Of a stretch of 64,000 bases of DNA, positions 1-8,793 are shown piece after piece (within the stretch, counting starts at the first letter, position 1; each line of letters opens with the position of its first letter). Made by a program: the position numbers and the translations under genes. The stretch spans positions 7,328-71,327 of the forward strand of contig JAEWBY010000041.1 in NCBI GenBank assembly GCA_023390905.1. The letters run 5' to 3'. The notes under the pieces were generated by a model. It was not told where the DNA came from. It made no database searches and saw only the letters and a program-made list of their open reading frames with translations. This DNA is from Pseudomonadota bacterium (GTDB lineage: Bacteria; Pseudomonadota; Gammaproteobacteria; Xanthomonadales; Xanthomonadaceae).

Positions 1-379
1 GCTGGGTGCCGGAGATGTCGCGGATGGAGGCGAGGAACAGCGGGCCGCCGTCGGATTCCAGCGGGCTCAGGCCGATCTCTATCGGGAATTCGCTGCCATC
101 GCTGCGCAAGCCGACCAGGGTCTGCCCGGTGGCTCCCATCGGCCGCACGTGCGGCTGCTTCGTGTAACGGTCGCGGTAGCCACGGTGGCGCGCGCGCGCC
201 GACGGCGGCACCAGGTCCTCGATCTCCAGACCGACGAGGCCGCCGCGGGGATGACCGAACAGCACTTCGGCGTGTGCATTGGCGTGGGTGATGCGACCAG
301 CGGGGTCGATCACCACCAGGGCGTCGGGGACAGCCTCGAACAGACCGGGAAGCTGCGGGATCGCGTCCTGGGTGCTCAC
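1..379 (-). CDS. PAS-domain sensor protein, probably a histidine kinase (C-terminus outside window)
   Basis: This reading frame starts at a GTG whose last two bases lie inside the stop codon of the upstream response regulator (GTGA overlap), so the two genes are probably translationally coupled. The 126 visible residues form a PAS domain, with a VVIDPAGRITHANA start, a FGHPRGGLVG turn and a LRSDGSEFPIEIGLSPLES core typical of sensory kinases. The open frame runs off the left edge without a stop. A histidine kinase is inferred from the regulator partner and PAS type; the kinase domains are not visible. The pair lies divergent to the formate dehydrogenase operon and might control it, but nothing in the sequence proves this. 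Confidence 0.75.
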   Translation of the reverse strand, partial: MSTQDAIPQLPGLFEAVPDALVVIDPAGRITHANAHAEVLFGHPRGGLVGLEIEDLVPPSARARHRGYRDRYTKQPHVRPMGATGQTLVGLRSDGSEFPIEIGLSPLESDGGPLFLASIRDISGTQ

Positions 380-1125
380 GCCGGCCGCACCTCGGCGGCC
401 AGTAGATAGCCGGCGCCGCGTACCGAGCGGATCAGGTCCGGCGCCGAGGGCTCGCGCTCGACCTTGCGGCGCAGGCGCGCCACGCCGACGTCGATGGCGC
501 GGTCGAAGGGACCGGCCTCGCGGCCGTACAGGGCGTTCATGAGTTCGTCGCGGCTGCGCACTTCATTGGGGCGCTCGAGCAGGGCGCGCAGCAGCTCGAA
601 TTCACCGGTGGTGAGGATGATTTCGTTGCCGTCGGCATCGTGCAGCCGCCGCGAACCCAGATCCAGTACCAGATGGGCGAAGGCCAGCCGCCGCGCCGGC
701 GCGGGCGCGGCCGGCGCCTCCACCGGTGCCGCGCGGCGCAGCAGCGAGCGGATCCGCGCCAGCAGCTCGCGGAAGTCGAACGGCTTGGCCACATAGTCGT
801 CGGCGCCCAGCTCCAGGCCGACCACGCGCTCCACCGCCTCGCCGCGGCCGCTGACCACGATCACCGGGCCCTGCCAGTGCGTGCGCAGGTGCTGGAGCAG
901 GGATAGGCCGTCGATGTCGGGCAGTCCGAGGTCGAGAAGGACCATGTCGGGATGGCGCTCGGACAGCGCCGCGTGCATGCCCGCGCCGCTGTGTGCGGCG
1001 CGGACATCGAAACCGTGCGCACCGAGGTAGCGCTCGATCAGGGCGACGATCTCGGTGTCGTCGTCGACCACCAGTACGTCGGGGCGCGGCGCGGCCGCGT
1101 TGGGTGGCATCAGGGAAGGGGGCAT
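376..1125 (-). CDS. OmpR/PhoB-type response regulator
   Basis: This 249-residue DNA-binding response regulator has an N-terminal receiver domain (about residues 16-130) with the acidic DDD pocket at 21-23, the phospho-acceptor Asp65 in VLLDLGLPD and the conserved Lys in YVAKPF. A C-terminal winged-helix trans_reg_C domain follows (about 150-245: EIILTTGEFELLRALL and VDVGVARLRRKVE-type signatures, ending GAGYLLAAEV). I chose the ATG at 1125, just before the conserved VLVVDDD strand; a second ATG five codons later is equally possible. The longer frame upstream is low-complexity and unlikely to be coding. It overlaps the PAS sensor gene by 4 bases and is divergent from fdnG across 206 bases. Confidence 0.88.
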   Translation of the reverse strand: MPPSLMPPNAAAPRPDVLVVDDDTEIVALIERYLGAHGFDVRAAHSGAGMHAALSERHPDMVLLDLGLPDIDGLSLLQHLRTHWQGPVIVVSGRGEAVERVVGLELGADDYVAKPFDFRELLARIRSLLRRAAPVEAPAAPAPARRLAFAHLVLDLGSRRLHDADGNEIILTTGEFELLRALLERPNEVRSRDELMNALYGREAGPFDRAIDVGVARLRRKVEREPSAPDLIRSVRGAGYLLAAEVRPA

Positions 1126-1331
1126 CAGGTGTTCCGTGGCGGGTCGCGGCCGGGGAACCGGTTCGCGATGGCTGGAGCAGGCGGCAGTGTCCGTCCTGGG
1201 CATGGCACGGGCAAGCCGCGATGAGGGGCTTCGACCAAAGCCGCATGCCCGCGACCTTGACTGCCGTACAGCGGCGGCCGAGGATGCGATGTGTACCCAT
1301 CCATCGACAGGCACGCAAGCAGGAGTTCTCC

Positions 1332-4300
1332 ATGAACGTCGATATCTCCCGCCGCAGCTTCCTGAAGCTGACAGGCACGGGGGCGGCGGCGACCACCCTG
1401 GGGGCCATGGGCTTCGGTACGGCCGAAGCCGCCACCGCCGCCCACGTCCGCGCCTTCAAGCTCGCCACCACCACCGAAACCCGCAACATCTGCACCTATT
1501 GTTCGGTGGCCTGCGGAATCATCATGTATTCGCGCGGCGACCTGGCCGCGGGCGAGAAGGCCGAGCTCCTGCATATCGAAGGCGACGCCGACCACCCGAC
1601 CAACCGCGGGACGCTCTGTCCCAAGGGTTCGGCGCTAAAGGACTACGTCAAGGCGGCGACCCGCCTGACCCGTCCGCGCATCCGCCGCCCGGGTTCGGAC
1701 CGCTTCGAGGACATCTCCTGGGACGAGGCGCTCGACCGGATCGCGCGCGCCGTCAAGGACGACCGCGACGCCAACCTCATCGAGAAGAACGAAGCCGGGA
1801 CCACGGTCAACCGCTGGACCACCACCGGCTATCTCGCCGCATCGGCGACCACCAACGAGACCGCATGGCTGACCTACAAGACCGTGCGCTCGATGGGAAT
1901 CGTCGGATTCGACAACCAAGCGAGGGTTTGACACGGCCCCACGGTGTCCAGTCTGGGCCCGACGTTTGGCCGTGGTGCGATGACCAACTCCTGGACGGAC
2001 ATCGCCAATACCGACCTCGTAATCATCATGGGCGGCAACGCAGCCGAGGCCCATCCCTGCGGTTTCAAATGGGTGACCGAAGCCAAGCACCACCGCGGTG
2101 CCAAGCTGATCGTGGTCGACCCGCGCTTCAACCGCTCCGCCGCGGTCTCGGACTACTACGCCCCGATCCGCCCGGGTTCGGACATCGCCTTCCTGATGGG
2201 CGTGATCCGCTGGTGCATGGAGAACGACAAGGTCCAGTGGGACTACGTCCGCCACTACACCAACGCCTCCTACCTGGTGCGCGATGACTTCGGCTGGCAG
2301 GACGGCCTGTTCAGCGGCTATGACGAGGAAACCCGCAGCTACGACCAGGAAAGCTGGGAATACCAGATGGGCGAGGACGGCTACGTGCGCGTCGACCCGA
2401 CCCTGGAGAACCCCCGCTGCGTGTGGAACCTGCTCAAGCAGCACGTGGACGTCTACACGCCCGAGTTCGTCGAAAACACCTGCGGCACGCCGAAGGACCG
2501 CTTCCTGAAGATCTGCGAAATGATCGGGGAGACATCGGCCCGGGACAAGGTGATGACCTCGATGTACGCGCTTGGCTGGACCCAGCATTCCAAGGGCGCG
2601 CAGAACATCCGCGGCATGGCGATGCTGCAGCTGCTGCTGGGGAACATCGGCATGCCCGGTGGCGGCATGAACGCGCTGCGTGGCCACTCGAACATCCAGG
2701 GCCTGACCGACATCGGCCTGATGTCCAACCTGATCCCCGGCTACCTGGCGATCCCGAAGGAGAACGAGCCCGACTTCGAAACCTACGTGTCGAGCCGCGC
2801 CAACAAGCCCTCGCGCCCCAACCAGATGAGCTACTGGCAGAACTACCGGAAGTTCATGGTCAGCTTCATGAAGTCGATGTGGGGCGACAAGGCGACCGCG
2901 GAGAACGGCTGGGGCTACGACTGGCTTCCCAAGCTCGACGTGCCCGAATACGACGCGATGCGCATGTTCGAGATGGCGCACAACGACAAGGTCAACATCT
3001 ACTTCTTCCAGGGCTTCAACCCGGTGATGGCGTTCCCCAACCGCCGGAAGCTGACGGAAGCCTTCTCGAAGGTGAAGCTGATCGTCGTCATGGACCCGCT
3101 GGAGACCGAGACCGCGTCCTTCTGGGAGAACCACGGCATCTACAACGATGTGGATCCTGCGTCGATCCAGACCGAAGTGCTGGAACTGCCGACCACCTGT
3201 TTCGCCGAGGACGAGGGCGCGACGGTGAGTTCGGGGCGGGTACTGCAGTGGCACTGGGCCGGTGTGACGCCGCCCGGCGACGCGAAGACCGATATCTGGA
3301 TCATGTCCAACATCTTCCTGCGCGTGCGCAAGCTGTACCAGGAGGAAGGGGGCGTGTGCCCCGAGCCCATCCTCAACCTGACCTGGGATTACGCCGATCC
3401 GCTGCATCCCACGTCCGCCGAGCTGGCCATGGAGCTCAACGGCCGGGCCCTGGACGACCTGCGCGATCCGTCCGATGCGTCGAAGGTGCTGGTGGCCAGG
3501 GGCGAGCAGCTGTCGAGCTTCGGGCAGATGCGCGACGACGGCTCGACCAACGGCGCCTGCTGGATCTACACCGGCTGCTTCACCCCGGCCGGCAACATGA
3601 TGGCCCGCCGCGACAACAGCGACCCGGGCGGCATGGGCGTGTTCCAGAACTGGGCGTTCTCCTGGCCGGCCAACCGCCGCGTGCTCTACAACCGTGCCTC
3701 CTGCGACCTGGAGGGCAAGCCCTGGGATCCTTCGCGGATGCTGGTGGAGTGGGATGGCAAGGGCTGGGTGGGCAACGACGTGCCCGACATCGCGCTCAAC
3801 GCCAAGCCCGAAGAAGTGGGGCCGTTCATCATGAACCCCGAAGGCGTGAGCCGCTTCTTCTCACGCAAGCTGATGCGCGACGGCCCGTTCCCCACGCACA
3901 TGGAGCCGTTCGAGAGCCCGATCGAGAATCCGCTCAACCGCAGCATGCGGGGCAACCCGGTCGCGCGCATCTTCGCGGACGACCTGGCTGGCCTCGGCAG
4001 CAGCGACGAGTTCCCGTGCGTGGCCACCTCGTACCGGCTGACCGAGCACTTCCACTACTGGACCAAGCACAACCGCGTCAACGCGGTGAACCAGCCGGAG
4101 TTCTTCGTCGAAATCAGCGAGGAACTCGCGGCCGAGCGCGGCATCAGTCGTGGCGACCGGGTGCGCGTGTGGTCGTCGCGCAACCAGATCTGGGCCAAGG
4201 CGGTGGTCACCAAGCGCATCCGGCCGCTGGTCTGCGACGGCAAGACCGTGCACGTGGTCGGAATCCCGATCCACTGGGGCTTCAAGGGCGCCGCGCGCAA

Positions 4301-4418
4301 GGGCTTCGGCCCCAATTCGCTGGGTCCGTTCGTCGGTGACGCCAACATCAACACGCCGGAGTTCAAGGCCTTCCTGGTCAATATCGAACGCGCGGCGGAG
4401 CAGGAGGTGCCCGCATGA
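1332..4418 (+). CDS. fdnG: Formate dehydrogenase-N major subunit, selenocysteine-containing
   Basis: Catalytic molybdenum (bis-MGD) subunit of the periplasmic, membrane-bound formate dehydrogenase, which oxidises formate to CO2 and passes electrons to quinone. A twin-arginine signal (SRRSFLK, residues 6-12) directs folded export. Cys54, Cys57, Cys61 and Cys96 form the N-terminal [4Fe-4S] site. The TGA at 1929-1931 is codon 200; it is followed in frame by HGPTVSSLGPTFGRGAMTN, the usual context of the active-site selenocysteine, and by a SECIS hairpin. Read through this TGA the product is 1028 residues, normal for FdnG/FdoG. AGGAG lies 8 bases before the ATG. An automatic caller would split this gene in two or call it a pseudogene. 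The stop overlaps the fdnH start (ATGA). Confidence 0.95.
1929..1973 (+). promoter_or_regulatory. Selenocysteine TGA codon and SECIS element of fdnG
   Basis: The TGA at 1929-1931 is followed by a bacterial-type SECIS. A lower stem pairs ACGGCC (1933-1938) with GGCCGT (1968-1973). An apical hairpin pairs CGG (1942-1944) with CCG (1959-1961) and GTCC (1946-1949) with GGGC (1955-1958). It leaves T1945 bulged and exposes the loop AGTCT. A bulged U and a GU in the loop are the features that the elongation factor SelB recognises in Escherichia coli. The element lies within coding sequence, as expected for bacteria. No selA, selB, selC or selD is in this window. Confidence 0.88.
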
Positions 4419-5416
4419 GCGACCAACGCGCCCCCCAGCCGACGACGGCGGCGGCCAATCCGCCGGTGCAGCCGCTGCCCTCGAACCTGCTGCCCGGTGA
4501 CGTGGTCAGGGCCTCGGCCACCGCGCACGTGCCGCAGCCCGAGCGCCAGCTCACGAAGGTCGCCAAGCTGATCGACGTGTCCAAGTGCATCGGCTGCAAG
4601 GCCTGCCAGACCGCCTGCGTCGAGTGGAACGACACCCAGCCCGACATCGAGGAGAACGTCGGCGTCTACGAGAACCCGCACGACCTGACGCCGGACATGT
4701 ACACGCTGATGCGCTTCAGCGAGTACGAGAACCCGGACACCGGCGACCTCGAGTGGCTGATCCGCAAGGACGGCTGCATGCACTGCGAGGATCCGGGCTG
4801 CCTGAAGGCCTGCCCTGCGCCGGGCGCGATCGTGCAGTACTCCAACGGCATCGTCGATTTCATTTCCGACAACTGCATCGGCTGCGGTTACTGCGTGGCC
4901 GGCTGTCCCTTCGACATCCCGCGGATCTCGAAGAAGACGCACGTCAGCAAGAAGTGCACCCTGTGCTCGGACCGCGTCGCGGTCGGGCAGGGGCCGGCCT
5001 GCGCCAAGGTCTGCCCGACCCAATGCATCACCTTCGGCCCCAAGGAGGAGATGGTCGCACTGGCCGAGGAGCGGATCACCGACCTCAAGTCGCGTGGCTA
5101 CGACCAGGCCGGGCTCTACGATCCCCAGGGCGTCGGCGGCACCCACGTGATGTACGTGCTGCACCATGCCGACAAGCCATCGCTTTACGCCGGCCTGCCG
5201 GACGACCCGAAGATCTCGCCGACGGTCGAGGCCTGGAAGGGCCCGGCGAAGGTCGTCGGCCTGGCCGCGGCGGGCGTCGCGCTTGCGGGTGCGGCGCTGC
5301 ACGGGCTGTTCGCACGTGCGAACCGGGTCAGCGAGGAGGAAGAGCGCGAGGCGCAGGCGCTGGTCGAAGGCCGGGGCGGCGATGCCGGTGACGGGGAGGG
5401 CGGCCGCCATGACTGA
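4415..5416 (+). CDS. fdnH: Formate dehydrogenase-N iron-sulfur subunit
   Basis: Electron-transfer beta subunit of formate dehydrogenase-N, 333 residues. Four cysteine clusters are visible: CIGCKACQTAC, CMHCEDPGCLKAC, CIGCGYCVAGCP and a CTLC...CAKVCP pair. They would hold four [4Fe-4S] clusters that carry electrons from the catalytic subunit to the cytochrome. A single hydrophobic helix near residues 268-288 (VVGLAAAGVALAGAALHGLF) anchors the subunit in the membrane. No signal peptide is present, consistent with co-export with the twin-arginine FdnG. The start overlaps the fdnG stop by 4 bases and the end overlaps fdnI by 8 bases. Confidence 0.95.
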   Translation: MSDQRAPQPTTAAANPPVQPLPSNLLPGDVVRASATAHVPQPERQLTKVAKLIDVSKCIGCKACQTACVEWNDTQPDIEENVGVYENPHDLTPDMYTLMRFSEYENPDTGDLEWLIRKDGCMHCEDPGCLKACPAPGAIVQYSNGIVDFISDNCIGCGYCVAGCPFDIPRISKKTHVSKKCTLCSDRVAVGQGPACAKVCPTQCITFGPKEEMVALAEERITDLKSRGYDQAGLYDPQGVGGTHVMYVLHHADKPSLYAGLPDDPKISPTVEAWKGPAKVVGLAAAGVALAGAALHGLFARANRVSEEEEREAQALVEGRGGDAGDGEGGRHD

Positions 5417-6119
5417 GTCACGCGTCCATTCCGCGCCCGGCGACCACATCGCCTCGACCCGGCCGGTGGTGGTCAGCCGCTACCGCGGCTTCACCCGCGT
5501 CAACCATTGGATCACCGCGGCCTGCATGATCGTGCTGCTGCTGTCCGGCTTCGCCTTTTTCCACCCTTCGCTGTACGGGCTCACCGCGCTGTTCGGCGGT
5601 GGCCAGACCGCGCGCTGGCTGCATCCCATCGTCGGCCTGGTGCTGGTGCTGAGCTTCTTCGGCCTGTTCGTGCAGATGTGGCGGCTCAACCTGCCGCGGC
5701 GCGAGGATGCCGAGTGGAGCAGGAAGATCGGCGACGTGATCCAGGGCAACGAGGAGAACCTGCCGGAGCTGGGCAAGTACAACCTCGGCCAGAAGCTGGT
5801 GTTCTGGGGCATGGCCGGGCTGATCCTGGTGCTGGTGGTCACCGGCGTGATGATCTGGGAAGAGTACTTCCCCGGCCTGGCGTCGATTCCGGTGCGGCGG
5901 GTCGCGCTGGCGGTGCACGCCATCGCCGCCGTGCTCACGGTGCTGGTCTTCATCCTGCACGTCTATGCCGCCCTCTGGACTCGCGGCACCCTGCGCGCAA
6001 TGACCCGAGGCACGGTCACCGGCGGCTGGGCTTTCCGCCACCATCGCAAGTGGCTGCGCGAGCTGGCTGCCCGCGACGTCGCTCCACGCGAAGGCGCGTC
6101 GCCCCGGGACACCCGCTGA
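5409..6119 (+). CDS. fdnI: Formate dehydrogenase-N cytochrome b556 subunit
   Basis: Membrane cytochrome b subunit of formate dehydrogenase, 236 residues, which takes electrons from FdnH and reduces quinone. Four hydrophobic segments are visible (about residues 36-58, 72-97, 130-156 and 172-196). Histidines lie in the expected places, in RVNHWITA, WLHPIVG and AVHAIAAVL...FILHVYAALW, to bind the two haems. The start was set at the ATG at 5409, giving MTESRVHS. It overlaps the end of fdnH by 8 bases, so translation is probably coupled. The longer upstream open frame is a shadow of fdnH. Confidence 0.93.
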   Translation: MTESRVHSAPGDHIASTRPVVVSRYRGFTRVNHWITAACMIVLLLSGFAFFHPSLYGLTALFGGGQTARWLHPIVGLVLVLSFFGLFVQMWRLNLPRREDAEWSRKIGDVIQGNEENLPELGKYNLGQKLVFWGMAGLILVLVVTGVMIWEEYFPGLASIPVRRVALAVHAIAAVLTVLVFILHVYAALWTRGTLRAMTRGTVTGGWAFRHHRKWLRELAARDVAPREGASPRDTR

Positions 6120-6122
6120 GCC

Positions 6123-7049
6123 ATGTCCGACGACGACGCACGAAGCGGACTGCAGCCCGATCCTTCCGTCATCGGTGGCGTCGCAAAGCCGCCGATGGCG
6201 CTGCTGCCCGATCCGGTGTCCCTGTTCCAGGGCCGTGCCCGGCGCTTCGCCTTCCTTGCGGAGAGCAACGAACTGGCGCCGTACCTGCAGTTCCTCGCGG
6301 AGCTGTCGCGGCTGCAGGCCAGGCTCGCCGCGACGCTGCCGCCGGTCGAGGCCGTGCCGGCGGAATCGGTGGCGCGTGCGGCACAGTCCAGGATGCCGCC
6401 GATCGACCGCCGCGCCCTGGCCGCCGACCACGGATTGGCCGCAACCCTGCAGGCGCTGCTCGACGGGGCCGCCGAACTGGAGATGCCCGAAGCCGCCCGG
6501 GCCGCGCTGGATGCCGTGCGCTCCGCGGGCGCTGGCGACCGGCGCTGGCTGCTCGGCAACGTGCTGGCCGACGACATTCCCGCCGACAGCAGCGCGCCGC
6601 ACCTGTTCGCCGCGGCGGCCGTGCAGGTGCATCTCGCGCGGCTTGCCGCCGGTCTGGATGCCGAGGCGCTGGTGCCGGTCGCCACCGGTGTCTGCCCGGC
6701 CTGCGGCGGCCGCCCCGCGACGTCCTCCGTGCTCGGCCTGAAGGACATCGAGAACGTGCGCTACGCCTGCTGTGCCGGCTGCGCCACGCAGTGGAACGAG
6801 GTGCGGGTGAAGTGCCTGTGCTGCGGTTCGACCAAGGGCCTCAGCTACCGCTCGGTCGAAACCGTCGACGCCACGGTGAAGGCCGAGAACTGCGGCGAAT
6901 GCGGGGCCTGGGTGAAGATCTTCTACCACGTGAAGAATCCCAGCCTGGATCCGGTCGCCGACGACATCGGCAGCCTGGGCCTGGATATCCTGATGCGCGA
7001 CGCCGGCGTGCGCCGCGGCGGATTCAACCCCTTCCTCGTCGGCTACTGA
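6123..7049 (+). CDS. fdhE: Formate dehydrogenase accessory protein FdhE
   Basis: This 308-residue cytoplasmic protein is needed for activity or assembly of respiratory formate dehydrogenases. It is the fourth gene of the fdn operon, starting 3 bases after fdnI. The C-terminal half carries the family's metal-binding cysteine pairs: CPACGG (about 197-202), CCAGC (about 218-222), CLCCG (about 236-240) and CGEC (about 258-261). The N-terminal half has no catalytic motif. Length and operon position both match FdhE. Its 3' end overlaps the opposing small gene by a few bases. Confidence 0.92.
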   Translation: MSDDDARSGLQPDPSVIGGVAKPPMALLPDPVSLFQGRARRFAFLAESNELAPYLQFLAELSRLQARLAATLPPVEAVPAESVARAAQSRMPPIDRRALAADHGLAATLQALLDGAAELEMPEAARAALDAVRSAGAGDRRWLLGNVLADDIPADSSAPHLFAAAAVQVHLARLAAGLDAEALVPVATGVCPACGGRPATSSVLGLKDIENVRYACCAGCATQWNEVRVKCLCCGSTKGLSYRSVETVDATVKAENCGECGAWVKIFYHVKNPSLDPVADDIGSLGLDILMRDAGVRRGGFNPFLVGY

Positions 7050-7321
7050 CCCAGCGCCCGGCCTGCATCGGTCAGGTGGACCAGGGTGCGCGTCCCGTCT
7101 TCGACGGTACGCACCCAGCCCGGCCCCCGGTGCCCGCCGATCGCGTCCCCGCCGATCCAGGCCAGGGCCCGCATCAGCACGCTCATGCGCAGCCCCAGGC
7201 GCTTGCACAGGCGCGCGGTCGACACCCCGTCGGGATGGGCCGCCAGTTCGGCCAGCAGCACCTGCAGCAGCGCGCGGTCGATCGGCAGGTCGTGCGGCGC
7301 CCGCGCCGTTTCGCCACTCAT
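7043..7321 (-). CDS. Small winged-helix-like protein, coupled to fdhD
   Basis: A 92-residue protein starting at an ATG that overlaps the fdhD stop codon (ATGA), so it is probably translated together with fdhD. The pattern of residues 12-50 (ALLQVLLAELAAHPDGVSTA then LCKRLGLRMSVLMRALAWI) looks like a helix-turn-helix, and the C-terminal part (GWVRTVEDGTRTLVHLTDAGR) looks like the wing and closing helix of a winged-helix domain. I do not recognise a named family. It could be a transcriptional regulator of the formate dehydrogenase genes or a small partner of FdhD; both are inferences from position. Confidence 0.7.
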   Translation of the reverse strand: MSGETARAPHDLPIDRALLQVLLAELAAHPDGVSTARLCKRLGLRMSVLMRALAWIGGDAIGGHRGPGWVRTVEDGTRTLVHLTDAGRALGQ

Positions 7322-8145
7322 CCGACTACCAGCCGTCGTCCGTGCGCGTACACCGCCTGGCCGTCGTCGCGCGCGAAGCCGACCAGGGTCAGGTTCGCCC
7401 GGTCCGCCAGCGAGATCGCCAGCGCGGTCGGCGCCGAGATCGCCGCCATGAACGAAATGCCCACGCTGGCCGCCTTCATCGCCATCTCGTAGCTGGCGCG
7501 GCTGGTGACGACCAGGAAACCGGCCGCCGGATCGTGGCCGTTGGCGTGCATCGCGCCGATCAGCTTGTCGAGCGCGTTGTGCCGGCCCACGTCCTCGCGC
7601 GCCAGCAGCAGGCTGCCATCCGGCGCGGCCCAGCCGGCCGCGTGTGCCGCGCCGGTGGCCGCGGTGATCGCCTGTGCCGCGCGCAGTCCGTCCAGCGCAC
7701 GCCGCAACGATGTCTCCGTCACCCGTATATCGCCGGAAACCGGCGCGGGGTAGCGCAGCGCCGCCTCCAGCAGCTCGCTGCCGCAGACCCCGCAGCCGCT
7801 GCGCCCGCTCATGCTGCGCCGGCGCAGGGCCAGCGCCTCCGCGCGCCCGGCCGGGATCCGCAGGCGGATTTCGATGCCTTCGATGAACTCCTCGATGCGC
7901 TCCACCGCCACGTCCGCGGCCTGTTCCACGATGCCTTCGCTGAGCGCGAAGCCGACGGCGAAGTCGTGCAGGTCGGCCGGCGTGGCCATCATCACGGCGA
8001 AGGGTTCGTCGTTGTAGACGAAGGCCACCGGCACTTCCTCGGCGACGTGGTCGTCGAGCAGGCTGCTGGCGCCGTGACGCCAGCGTTCGACGGGGCGGAG
8101 GACGGCGCCGGAGGTCGGCGCGGCCGGGGAGTCGGATGTGGACAT
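7318..8145 (-). CDS. fdhD: Formate dehydrogenase sulfurtransferase FdhD
   Basis: FdhD receives sulfur from the cysteine desulfurase IscS and transfers it to the bis-MGD cofactor before insertion into formate dehydrogenase; without it the enzyme is inactive. The 275-residue protein has the characteristic CGVCG loop with Cys118 and Cys121, the FAVGFALSEGIV segment and the C-terminal REDVGRHNALDKLIG motif. I chose the ATG at 8145 (MSTSDSPA) rather than the upstream MLFAIA start, because the extension falls in the intergenic region next to ssrA. It faces the fdnGHI-fdhE operon tail to tail. Confidence 0.93.
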   Translation of the reverse strand: MSTSDSPAAPTSGAVLRPVERWRHGASSLLDDHVAEEVPVAFVYNDEPFAVMMATPADLHDFAVGFALSEGIVEQAADVAVERIEEFIEGIEIRLRIPAGRAEALALRRRSMSGRSGCGVCGSELLEAALRYPAPVSGDIRVTETSLRRALDGLRAAQAITAATGAAHAAGWAAPDGSLLLAREDVGRHNALDKLIGAMHANGHDPAAGFLVVTSRASYEMAMKAASVGISFMAAISAPTALAISLADRANLTLVGFARDDGQAVYAHGRRLVVG

Positions 8146-8208
8146 TTCGCTAGGATGGCCGCGCCCGCTCGCAGGGGCAATCGCGAAGAGCACAACTCAT
8201 GATGTCGG

Positions 8209-8262
8209 AAAACACACAAAGAGAAGGCCGTAAATACTTGTTTATACAAGATATTTACGGCC
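8209..8262 (-). terminator. Terminator of ssrA
   Basis: Just beyond the tmRNA 3' end, GGCCGTAAATA (8226-8236) pairs perfectly with TATTTACGGCC (8252-8262). The inner CTTG/CAAG extends the stem, interrupted by one unpaired base. On the minus strand the hairpin is followed by a T-rich stretch ending in TTTT. The AT-rich stem stands out against the surrounding high-GC DNA. Confidence 0.8.
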
Positions 8263-8271
8263 TGTTTCAGG

Positions 8272-8624
8272 TGGTGGAGGTGGGCGGAATCGAACCGCCG
8301 TCCGAAGGAGCTCCATCCCCGGCACTACATGCTTAGCCCACCGTTGGTTCTCGTTCCCCGGCAGCACGGTGTGCGAAGCGCACCAGGAAACCAGCCTGTG
8401 AGTTCAACCGTGGCAGACAGGCGGCCACCACGGCTGGTTCCCGTGATAATGACCCTACATCCACGAGCACGGGCACAAGTGGGTTCGGGGCTTACGCCTT
8501 AAGCGGCGAGAGCGTAGTTGTCGTCGTTGGCAACTAGATGTTTGCCGCTGGATTTACGAGGAAAGCTGCCCCCTCGGCATGCGCCAGGCGATTTCGCGAC
8601 CCCCGTCGAAGCCAGTGCACCCCC
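8272..8624 (-). ncRNA. ssrA: tmRNA (ssrA), 353 nt
   Basis: Transfer-messenger RNA that rescues stalled ribosomes together with SmpB. The 5' GGGGGTG (8624-8618) pairs with CACCTCC just before the terminal ACCA, giving a seven-pair acceptor stem. The 3' domain has the tRNA-like T arm (GGTTCGATTCC) and an encoded CCA end at 8272. The 5' region has the family motif GGCTTCGACGGGGGT. The internal frame 8531-8499 encodes the degradation tag. The RNA appears to be the one-piece type. Adjacent positions hold a promoter on one side and a terminator on the other. Confidence 0.95.
8499..8531 (-). CDS. tmRNA proteolysis tag peptide ANDDNYALAA
   Basis: The resume codon GCC at 8531-8529 opens a ten-codon frame for ANDDNYALAA, ended by TAA at 8501-8499. 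The C-terminal ALAA is the degron recognised by ClpXP and ClpAP. The tag differs from the Escherichia coli ANDENYALAA at one residue. Confidence 0.92.
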   Translation of the reverse strand, partial: ANDDNYALAA

Positions 8625-8679
8625 GTGATCCGGGAACATGGCGCCTGCCGGGTGGCAGTGAACGCGCGTTGACCCCTGC

Positions 8680-8707
8680 AGTATAGGGGCGGCGAGGCCC
8701 CCTGCAA
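8680..8707 (-). promoter_or_regulatory. Sigma-70-type promoter of ssrA
   Basis: On the minus strand TTGCAG (8707-8702) and TATACT (8685-8680) are separated by 16 bases, close to the sigma-70 consensus. Transcription would start near 8673, giving a leader of about 50 bases that must be removed to form the mature tmRNA 5' end at 8624. Confidence 0.6.
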
Positions 8708-8793
8708 GGCATCGGGCGTTCGGCGGGCGCAAGAGGTTCAGCCTGGCCGGCATGCTCCAGGCTGCACACCCGTAGAAGGTATGCTCGACGCCC

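Noticed and set aside
1929..1931. In-frame stop in fdnG as evidence for a pseudogene
   Set aside because: Reading continues in the same frame with the conserved FdnG sequence and a SECIS follows, so selenocysteine is the better reading.
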